This document shows positions 6,504-12,276 of a stretch of 12,276 bases of DNA, in pieces; position 1 is the first letter of the stretch, and each line of letters starts with the position of its first letter. The stretch is from JBCCQL01 sp039414355. GTDB taxonomy: Bacteria > Planctomycetota > Planctomycetia > Pirellulales > Lacipirellulaceae. Made by a program: the position numbers and the translations under genes. The stretch is from the NCBI GenBank assembly GCA_039414355.1, contig JBCDJN010000134.1, positions 1 through 12,276 on the forward strand, given 5' to 3'. The notes under the pieces were generated by a model. It saw nothing but the letters and a program-made list of their open reading frames with translations. It did not search any database and was not told the origin of the DNA.

Positions 6504-9500
6504 TCACTCGCGCCCATCCACCGGCGCGGCGTCGGGCTGTGGCGCCTCGGGCATGGCCGCGTCGCCGGCGGCCTCTTCGACGTCCGCTTCGACTTCTTCT
6601 GCGGGCGGGTCGGGCGTGGGGTCGAAGCCCGTGTCGAGCAGCAAGTACCCCGCCCAGAAGAGCGGGTGCGACGCCGTGGGTGGGTCGCCGTCTCGTTCGG
6701 TCCAGTCGAGCCGCGGCTCGTAGTCGGGCTGCATGGTGTGGCCCCGCGCCAACGAGACACTGCGTCGCCACGCTTCGTCCGCCGGTACGTGACCGACTTC
6801 GCGGGCGAACTCGCGGATCAGCTCCGCGTGGACCTCGCCCCCAGTTTGCCATCGCGAAACGAGCGCGGTGTGAACGCCGGCCCCGAGCAGACCGCAGGCG
6901 GCGTGGAACAGCTCCGGGCCCGGCGCCGCGACCGCGGCGCCCCGGCGCGGGGGCTTGAGCGACTCGGCGGCGGCGGTCGTGACGCCGCTCAACACGAGCG
7001 ACGCCGGCGCCGCGGGCGGCCGGGCCATCCAGTCTTCGAGGCCCGCGCCCTTTGTCGAGCGGCCAAGCACCAGCGGCGCCCAGCCGTTGCGATCGGCCGG
7101 GCTGAGTTCTTGTGACATCTCCGCAACCACCTGGTCGGCCGTCGCGGCAAGCAGCCCGGGCGGGACCGGCGCCTGGCTCGGCAGGACGACCGCGCCGGCA
7201 AGCGATTCACGCAACCGCCGCTGCCGCTCCGCAGCAGTGGCGCGCTGGAGCGAGTCGCCCGTCGCCCGGCCGAACAAGAGACCCGTTCGTCCGACCAACA
7301 GATTCGTAGGTGGTGAGAACGCCAGGCCGATCGTTGGGCAGGTGCGAATGGGCGCCGCGTCTCGCAAGGTCTTTCTCGCGGGCATTCCACGAACAGAAAG
7401 GACTTCCATCGGCAGGTGCCAAAGCGGGCCGTCGGGCACAACGACGATCCGCGTCACCGACGCGGGGTCCAGACGCGAATTGCCGAGCACGACTTCGCTA
7501 ATCGTGTCGACGCCGGCACGCCAATCGTCGCCGGCTGCCTCCTCCGCTGGCAACGGCCGCGACGCGCTGGCGTTGCCGAGGCTCCGTAGCGTTCTCGCAA
7601 TCTCACGCGTGATCTCCGGCACAGCGGCGTTGAGCTGCCAGTAGTGCTGGCCGCCGGCCACGACCAGGAACCCGTGCAGCGCTCCGGCCGCCTGATGAAA
7701 GACCAGCAGAGCCTCGCCCTCCGCCATCCGGCTCTGCACCTGATCGATGGGAACCGCCGGCGGGAAAAGCATGGGCGCGGGCAGCCGGGCGGTCGCGGCC
7801 TCGAAGAGCAGGGCTTCGCGCTGCCGGCTGGCGGCTTGCACCTGCTTGAGCAGTGACGTGGCCTCGGCCGAGAGCCGATCGCCATCGACCAAGGGCTCCA
7901 CAACCGCCAGCGCCGCTGCCAGGCGCGCGGCTTCGTCCGACGCCAGCGCGAGCTTAGGACGGGCCTTGGCGAGCGCGTTGCGGCTCGCCCGCTCACCGTC
8001 GCTGAGTCGGTCCGGCGGCGTGTCGAGCAGTCGGCGGAGCGAGGCCATCCGCCCCGCGAGCGGTTGCGAGCGGTAGAACCGGCGACGCTTGGCGAGTTCG
8101 GTGCTGTTGATCGCGTCGAGCCACTCTTCCCGGCCCACCGCCGAGGCGAAGAGCCGGTCGGCGGCGCCGTCGACCGCGGTCCGCAGCGTTGCCAGCGCGT
8201 CGAACGGGTCTTCCTGCCACGCCACGATCGAGGGGTCCGAGAGCAGCCGCCCGTACACGCCCACCGCCAGCCGCGGCGAGAGCGAGCCGTCATCGAACCT
8301 CGCATTGGCCACCGCAATCTGGAAGTTCACCAGCGAGACGGTCGCCTGCCGGCGGAGGCACTGCTCCACGGCTTGTGTGGCGTCGGCGATGGCGCCCTGC
8401 TTGGCCAGGATGCGGGCCATCGCTCGGTCACGCAGCGGCGCGGCGCGGCCGGTCGCCAGGTCTCGGCGGCGGGGTTTCGCGGGCGGCAACACCTGGGCGC
8501 CCCGGCTTGGGTTGCCGGTCTCGGCGAGGTTCTCCGCCAGGCAGCACTGCGCCACCCAATTCAGGTGTGCGATGTTCCGCTGCCGCGACCATTGGGCGAC
8601 CGGCTCCAGCGGCGCGTAAACGCCGCCCCCAGCGGCCGCGTGGTTGCGGTAGCCGCGCTCGACCGATTCGCTGAGCACCTCCAGGTCTTGGTAGGCGAAT
8701 GCGGCGAGCTGCGCGTCCAGGTACAACGCCGCGGCGATGGGCCGCTTGCCCGCGCGGCGGGCGAGCTCGGCCTGGCCCAACAACGCGGCGCCGGTGAGCG
8801 AATGATCCAGCCGGCCCTCGAGCCGCTCCGCGATCCGCAACGAAGTGAACGCCTGCTGGTTCTGCTGCATCCCCAACTGAGCCGTGCCAAGCAGAAGCGC
8901 GATCCACGCCTGAGACCAGTGCCCGCCACGCGTCAGGTTGTTCCGCCCGAGCGTGTCGACAAGCTGCTTGGAGATGCGATCGGTCGGCGCCAGCGGGCCG
9001 AGCAGTTCGCTCCTCCGGCGGATGGCCAGGGCCGAGCTGCGGATCACTTCGACCACGTTCACGGGCCAGAACTGGGCGCCCTCGATCACGCCGCCCTGCT
9101 CCGCCTGCTGCGTATTGTCGATCCGGCCGCGCGAGACGAGCATCGTATCAGGAACAATGCCATAGACCGGTTGGCGGATGCCGGGCCCCCACGGGGCGAT
9201 CCGCCGGCGGGGCGAGGGGTCGGTTCGCAGCGTCTGGTCGAACTTCACCCGCCGGAGCCAGTCCGGGTACGCCAGGATTAGCGAGCACGCTTGGTCGAAC
9301 TGCGTGAGCGCCTCGGCGGTGCGGCCCTGCCGGTAGTACGTCTCGCCCAGAAAGGCGTGGAAGCAGATCGAGTCGACCCAGCGGTTGGCGCCAATCTGGA
9401 GCCCGCTCCGCAGGTCGCCGCGGAAGCCACGTTCGGCCCGCCGGTACTCGCCGGAGTAGAGTTCCTCGATGTTGAAGCCGTGCGTGCGGGGCGGGATGAC

Positions 9501-9596
9501 GCTGCCGCCAAGCTGCCCGGCGGCGGGGGTCGCCACGCCCATCGCGCCCGCCAGAGCCGCCAAGAGCACGGGGACAGCAAGTCGCGGCGTTCGCAT
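6504..9596 (-). CDS. exported TPR protein with C-terminal CHAT-like domain lacking the catalytic motifs
   Basis: A 1030-residue protein. Residues 1-28 form a signal peptide (MRTPR, then a hydrophobic Ala/Leu/Val stretch, then TPAAG). Residues 40-600 are largely helical with TPR-like segments (about 42-110, 230-300 and 340-420). The C-terminal third aligns by eye with a CHAT domain: VVVPDGPLWHLPMEVL (718-733), ELFHAACGLLGAGVHTALVSRW (895-916) and HPLFWAGYLLLDTG (977-990). The protease motif normally written LSACETG reads LSGVTTA (869-875), so the Cys is absent; the usual AHG motif is not found around 840-850. It is probably a binding or scaffold domain, not a protease. The last 40 residues are acidic and Pro-rich. 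The start at 9596 has GGAG 6 nt upstream and begins the signal peptide; a start 25 codons earlier would spoil it. Confidence 0.88.
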   Translation of the reverse strand: MRTPRLAVPVLLAALAGAMGVATPAAGQLGGSVIPPRTHGFNIEELYSGEYRRAERGFRGDLRSGLQIGANRWVDSICFHAFLGETYYRQGRTAEALTQFDQACSLILAYPDWLRRVKFDQTLRTDPSPRRRIAPWGPGIRQPVYGIVPDTMLVSRGRIDNTQQAEQGGVIEGAQFWPVNVVEVIRSSALAIRRRSELLGPLAPTDRISKQLVDTLGRNNLTRGGHWSQAWIALLLGTAQLGMQQNQQAFTSLRIAERLEGRLDHSLTGAALLGQAELARRAGKRPIAAALYLDAQLAAFAYQDLEVLSESVERGYRNHAAAGGGVYAPLEPVAQWSRQRNIAHLNWVAQCCLAENLAETGNPSRGAQVLPPAKPRRRDLATGRAAPLRDRAMARILAKQGAIADATQAVEQCLRRQATVSLVNFQIAVANARFDDGSLSPRLAVGVYGRLLSDPSIVAWQEDPFDALATLRTAVDGAADRLFASAVGREEWLDAINSTELAKRRRFYRSQPLAGRMASLRRLLDTPPDRLSDGERASRNALAKARPKLALASDEAARLAAALAVVEPLVDGDRLSAEATSLLKQVQAASRQREALLFEAATARLPAPMLFPPAVPIDQVQSRMAEGEALLVFHQAAGALHGFLVVAGGQHYWQLNAAVPEITREIARTLRSLGNASASRPLPAEEAAGDDWRAGVDTISEVVLGNSRLDPASVTRIVVVPDGPLWHLPMEVLSVRGMPARKTLRDAAPIRTCPTIGLAFSPPTNLLVGRTGLLFGRATGDSLQRATAAERQRRLRESLAGAVVLPSQAPVPPGLLAATADQVVAEMSQELSPADRNGWAPLVLGRSTKGAGLEDWMARPPAAPASLVLSGVTTAAAESLKPPRRGAAVAAPGPELFHAACGLLGAGVHTALVSRWQTGGEVHAELIREFAREVGHVPADEAWRRSVSLARGHTMQPDYEPRLDWTERDGDPPTASHPLFWAGYLLLDTGFDPTPDPPAEEVEADVEEAAGDAAMPEAPQPDAAPVDGRE

Positions 9597-9602
9597 CGCG
9601 GG

Positions 9603-9606
9603 CTCC
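9603..9606 (-). promoter_or_regulatory. ribosome binding site deciding the CHAT-like protein start
   Basis: GGAG on the minus strand, 6 nt before the ATG at 9596, the Met that opens the signal peptide. Confidence 0.5.
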
Positions 9607-9651
9607 AAGGTGGCAAGCACGGCCGGGCGGCGCCAGCATCGCCGCTGCGGG

Positions 9652-9657
9652 ATTCTA
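9652..9657 (-). promoter_or_regulatory. possible -10 box for the CHAT-like gene
   Basis: TAGAAT on the minus strand, the same hexamer as in the rRNA promoter, 55 nt before the start codon. No acceptable -35 is present at 16-18 nt (TCGCCC is the best), so the call is weak. Confidence 0.3.
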
Positions 9658-9740
9658 CCCCGCGGGGGCAAACGGGGCGATTTGCGCGGGGCACTTCGTC
9701 CTTCGCCCGCGGGCCGGCGTTTTCTTCCGAATCGTCAAAG

Positions 9741-9778
9741 TCTGACGGCTGCAACGACGATAACGCTTCTGACGGCTG
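9741..9778. repeat. direct repeat TCTGACGGCTG, two copies
   Basis: Identical 11-mers at 9741-9751 and 9768-9778, starting 27 bp apart, lie in the 290-bp gap between the divergent CHAT-like and lipoprotein genes. They may be paired binding sites for a regulator of one or both genes; chance cannot be excluded. Confidence 0.4.
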
Positions 9779-9886
9779 GTCCGGACCGCGCTGCGAGGAG
9801 CGCGCAGGCTCGTGCCGCCCGACGACCGAAGCCCAATGGCCGACACCGTCGCAACGCTTGAAACCGGCCGCTAGCAGGAGAGAACG

Positions 9887-10135
9887 ATGAATCACGGCAA
9901 ACCGGGACGCCGCTCGACTCTTTGGGTCGCCGCCGCGATGCTGCTGGGCTGCGCCGGGCTGACCGGCTGCACGGTGGACATCGCCGGACAAACCCATCCG
10001 AGCCCCTTCTACCTGAGCGACGACCTGTTCTACGCCGCCCCGGGACCGGAGTTTAAGCTGGCCCGCGAGGCCGCGGCGCTCAAGGCCCAAGCCGAAGCCG
10101 TCGGCGGCAGTGGGCCGCAGGAATGCTGCCCGTAG
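9887..10135 (+). CDS. small lipoprotein, function unknown (82 aa)
   Basis: An 82-residue precursor with a classic lipoprotein signal: basic start MNHGKPGRR, a hydrophobic stretch (11-24) and lipobox LTGC with lipidated Cys28. The mature part is only 55 residues: TVDIAGQTHPSPFYLSDD, then an aromatic stretch LFYAAPGPEFKL (47-58) and a short Ala-rich helix (59-72). It ends in QECCP with two further cysteines. From memory, short lipoproteins with a GQT-PSP-YL-DD-GPEFKL pattern recur in planctomycetes, but I could not check this. A strong Shine-Dalgarno (AGGAGA, 9876-9881) fixes the start. It is divergent from the exported CHAT-like gene and convergent with the acyltransferase, 39 bp away, with no clear terminator. 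It is likely anchored in a membrane facing the periplasm. Confidence 0.85.
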   Translation: MNHGKPGRRSTLWVAAAMLLGCAGLTGCTVDIAGQTHPSPFYLSDDLFYAAPGPEFKLAREAAALKAQAEAVGGSGPQECCP

Positions 10136-10174
10136 AGCGGCTGCATCGGCAACCGAAGCCAGAACATCGGCGAA

Positions 10175-11329
10175 TCACTCGCCGCCTTTGCCGTAGGCGG
10201 CGTCGTCTTTGCGGTGGCCCATCAGCGTGTGGGTCCACTCGCTCAGCCGGAGAGCCTGCGACCGCCACGACGTGAGCGGCGTGTGCGTCACACGCCAGTT
10301 GTGCTCGACGCAGGTCCGCAGACGCTGCTTGTAGTACTGGTTGCCGGGGCCGAGCTCAAACCGCTCGTCGCCGCGGCGGCAACTGTCCTGCAGCGTCATT
10401 GAGATCAGCGCCGTGCCGGCGCCCTTCACCGGGTGGTCTTCGCGGTAGCCCATCCGCAGGCCGAAGACCGACCCCTCCGAGTGGTAGTTGTAGTTGAAGG
10501 CCACGGCTTGGCCGTCGATCCGCAGGACGTTCATGTCCACCATGCCCTGCCGTGACGCGGCGGCGTGGGCCTTGCGAAGGAACTGGCGGACGCGGTCGTG
10601 GCACAGCGTGTTCCCCTTGGTCAGGCCGGCCTGCCAGCTGTGGCGGGCCACCTCTTCGCACTCGTCGTAGAGGTCCCACCGAGGGTCGCCGTCGCCCTCT
10701 CGCTGCGGCGCGGGGCGGTGGCGGACGTACTCAACGCGGCCCGCCTCGGCCGTGCGGCGGAGGTTGCGGCGGATCTCGTGGCGGACCTTTCGCGGCCGGT
10801 CGGCGAGGTAGCTCTCCCAATCGCCCGTGAACTCGATTACGGAGTTCGCTTCGTTCTCCTTCGCAATACTCGTCAGCCCGGCGTTGCCCAGGGCACGCTC
10901 GGTGCGGCCGCGATCCGTGCCGTCGCGGTCGATCCATGGCAGGTTGATCAGGTCCCACGAGGGCGCCGAGCGGTCTTCGGCGGTGTCCGCAATGTGCTGC
11001 ATCGCCAAGCGGAGCGTCGCGGCCTGCATGCCGCCAACGGGCGAGAAGTACATCCCCCAACCGTCCAGCGGGTAGGTGAGCACGCGGACGCTGCCCCACC
11101 GCCGCTGCTCAATCCGCGTGCAAAGCGGCACGACGCCAATCACCTTGCCGGCCGCCTCAACGATGAGCACCCGCAGTTGCTGCTCGCCACCAAAGTGCTC
11201 CCAGAACAGCCGGGTCCAATCGTAGGTGTGAAAGAACGAGTACCGCGGCGTCAACGGCGCCAGAGCGTTCCACGCCATCTCGTAGTTGGCGAGCGACTGC
11301 AGGTCGTTGATCTCGGTGACGTTGGCCAT
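10175..11329 (-). CDS. GNAT-fold acyltransferase, BioF2-like / CelD family
   Basis: A 384-residue protein with the tandem-GNAT organisation of the Acetyltransf_6 (BioF2-like) group, whose members include CelD/BcsL proteins linked to exopolysaccharide. The N-terminal half (30-165) starts with FFHTYDWTRLFWEHFG, a common opening in this group. The C-terminal domain has the basic helix RKVRHEIRRNLRRTAEAG (180-197), then VLRIDGQAVAFNYNY (268-282), GYREDHPVKGAGTALISM (294-311) and the closing motif FELGPGNQYYKQRL (324-337), where GxGxxxYK is the family hallmark. It is cytoplasmic and uses an acyl-CoA or possibly an acyl/aminoacyl-tRNA donor; the substrate is not readable. No sugar-polymer genes are beside it, so a role in polysaccharide is only inferred from the family name. 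The start ATG lacks a clear Shine-Dalgarno. Confidence 0.88.
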   Translation of the reverse strand: MANVTEINDLQSLANYEMAWNALAPLTPRYSFFHTYDWTRLFWEHFGGEQQLRVLIVEAAGKVIGVVPLCTRIEQRRWGSVRVLTYPLDGWGMYFSPVGGMQAATLRLAMQHIADTAEDRSAPSWDLINLPWIDRDGTDRGRTERALGNAGLTSIAKENEANSVIEFTGDWESYLADRPRKVRHEIRRNLRRTAEAGRVEYVRHRPAPQREGDGDPRWDLYDECEEVARHSWQAGLTKGNTLCHDRVRQFLRKAHAAASRQGMVDMNVLRIDGQAVAFNYNYHSEGSVFGLRMGYREDHPVKGAGTALISMTLQDSCRRGDERFELGPGNQYYKQRLRTCVEHNWRVTHTPLTSWRSQALRLSEWTHTLMGHRKDDAAYGKGGE

Positions 11330-11593
11330 TCAGTTTGCCGTGGTTGGGCGGATGTTGGTTGGGCTGGCGAGGCGTCTGGCTTCTGCGTTCCCACCAAAGC
11401 AAGGACTGTGCCGCAACGCACCGAGACGCCCGCCCGTGCGGCCTGTGCGGGATGGAGGGCGGTTTGAGCCCGCCGGCGGTGCGCCCGCCCGCGACTGGCG
11501 GAGCGACGCGGTGTTGCACAAACTCAACCCGTCGCCGGCGCACCACACCCGGCTGTTGCCTTGTTTACCAAACGCCACGCCGCGAGGCCGCTA

Positions 11594-12276
11594 TTGTCCC
11601 CGGAACGCACCGCCGAGCTGATCTCCCGCCTGCACGCGGCGCCGCTGCGAGGGGTGCTCGCCGTGACCGGCGGCGGTAGCGGAGCGATCAGCCAGTTGCT
11701 CGGCACGCCGGGCGCCTCGCGGACGGTGCTCGAAGCCGTGGTGCCCTACGCCCGGCCCGCCCTGGACGAATGGCTCGGCGGATCGGTCGACTCCGCCTGC
11801 AGCGAACGGGCCGCCCGAGCGATGGCCGTCGCCGCGATGCAGCGTGCCTGCCGGCTGGAAGGCGTCGAAGAGTCCGACGACCTGGATCGCAGCGCCGACC
11901 TGTTCGGCCTCGGCTGCACGGCGAGCTTGGCTAGCGACCGCCCCAAACGCGGCGACCACCGCCTGCACGTCGCGGTGCAGACGGCAACGGCAACGCAGTG
12001 CTGGTCGCTCAAGCTCGAAAAGGGCGCCCGCAGCCGCGCCGAAGAAGAAGCCGTGGCGGCCGAACTCATCGTGCACGCGCTGGCCCACGCCGCGGGGCTA
12101 GACGACGCCGCGTTCGAGCCAGCCGATGGCGACACGCTCACCGTGCGCGAGAAACTCGCGCCGCCGCTTTGGCAAGCCATGCTGTGGGGTGACGGGCTGA
12201 CGGCATTGATTGATCCCTCGCAAGATCGGAACGACTACACGGTCAAACCACGCTGCGAACGAGTGCTGCTGCCCGG
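11594..12276 (+). CDS. CinA-like protein, N-terminal part (cut by the window end)
   Basis: An open frame with no stop from 11468 to the end. The first plausible start with a ribosome site is TTG at 11594, with GAGG 6 nt upstream; there is no ATG before the conserved part, and TTG 11561 is the alternative. The 227 codons in view contain VLAVTGGGSGAISQLLGTPGASRTVLEAVVPY (21-52) and FGLGCTASLASDRPKRGDHR (104-123). This matches the CinA C-terminal (NMN amidohydrolase-like) fold, where the usual ESCTGG has become VTGGGS. The pattern closely recalls plant proteins annotated as nucleotidylyltransferase superfamily, in which this domain is followed by a cytidylyltransferase-like domain. If so, an HxGH motif should appear just beyond the window. 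The role is not known; nucleotide or cofactor repair is a guess. It is divergent from the acyltransferase gene, with a 264-bp gap. Confidence 0.75.
   Translation, partial: MSPERTAELISRLHAAPLRGVLAVTGGGSGAISQLLGTPGASRTVLEAVVPYARPALDEWLGGSVDSACSERAARAMAVAAMQRACRLEGVEESDDLDRSADLFGLGCTASLASDRPKRGDHRLHVAVQTATATQCWSLKLEKGARSRAEEEAVAAELIVHALAHAAGLDDAAFEPADGDTLTVREKLAPPLWQAMLWGDGLTALIDPSQDRNDYTVKPRCERVLLP

Noticed and set aside
8064..9281. Open frame of 405 codons antisense to the CHAT-like gene
   Set aside because: Arg/Gly/Val-rich shadow translation without domain signals; typical of the complementary frame of a high-GC gene.
9597..9671. 25-residue N-terminal extension of the CHAT-like protein
   Set aside because: It would bury the signal peptide; GGAG precedes the ATG at 9596.
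9669..9686. Inverted repeat GCAAA...TTTGC upstream of the CHAT-like gene
   Set aside because: Only 5-bp arms with an 8-nt loop and no other support; expected by chance.
10136..10174. Possible terminator between the convergent lipoprotein and acyltransferase genes
   Set aside because: Only a 4-bp TCGG/CCGA stem and no T run on either strand.
11330..11593. Searched for promoters or a small gene between the acyltransferase and CinA-like genes
   Set aside because: Only short GC-rich imperfect repeats (for example GTGCGG twice); no acceptable -35/-10 pair and no supported coding frame.

Overview
The window looks like chromosomal DNA from a planctomycete, probably of the order Pirellulales. The first 248 bases are the start of a 16S rRNA gene on the minus strand whose 5' region reads like that group. 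The DNA is GC-rich throughout, Shine-Dalgarno sites are present in some genes and absent in others, and several small or multidomain proteins have a planctomycete look. The taxonomic call rests on recognition of the sequence, not on a search.

Layout. (1) Positions 1-248 are the 16S 5' end (minus). A leader of about 375 nt lies upstream of it, with hairpins, a boxA-like antitermination site and a boxB-like hairpin, and a near-consensus promoter (TTGACA-16-TAGAAT). (2) Divergent from it, a plus-strand operon runs aroH (chorismate mutase), an adenylate kinase with a zinc-type LID, and an amidase-signature enzyme resembling fatty-acid amide hydrolase. The last two overlap by ATGA. (3) Convergent to the operon is a YjbQ/UPF0047 gene (minus); the two stop codons share one CTAG. 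(4) A non-coding stretch of about 400 bp holds a candidate promoter and two dyad-symmetric elements, followed by a 76-residue protein of unknown function and a strong intrinsic terminator. (5) ATP-type PEP carboxykinase (pckA, minus). (6) An exported TPR protein of 1030 residues with a C-terminal CHAT domain (minus). Its catalytic His and Cys motifs are not recognisable. (7) Divergent from that, a small lipoprotein (plus). (8) A GNAT/BioF2-like (CelD-type) acyltransferase (minus). (9) The first 227 codons of a CinA-like gene (plus, probable TTG start), cut by the window end.

The operon and pckA encode central or house-keeping metabolism: aromatic amino acids, nucleotide balance and gluconeogenesis. 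The region from about 6.5 to 10.1 kb encodes exported proteins of unknown role. No mobile element, tRNA, CRISPR array, prophage or obvious defence cassette is visible. The best candidates for new biology are the catalytically degenerate exported CHAT protein with the divergent lipoprotein, the small 76-residue protein with its structured upstream region, and the CinA-like gene that resembles a plant nucleotidylyltransferase-superfamily protein.
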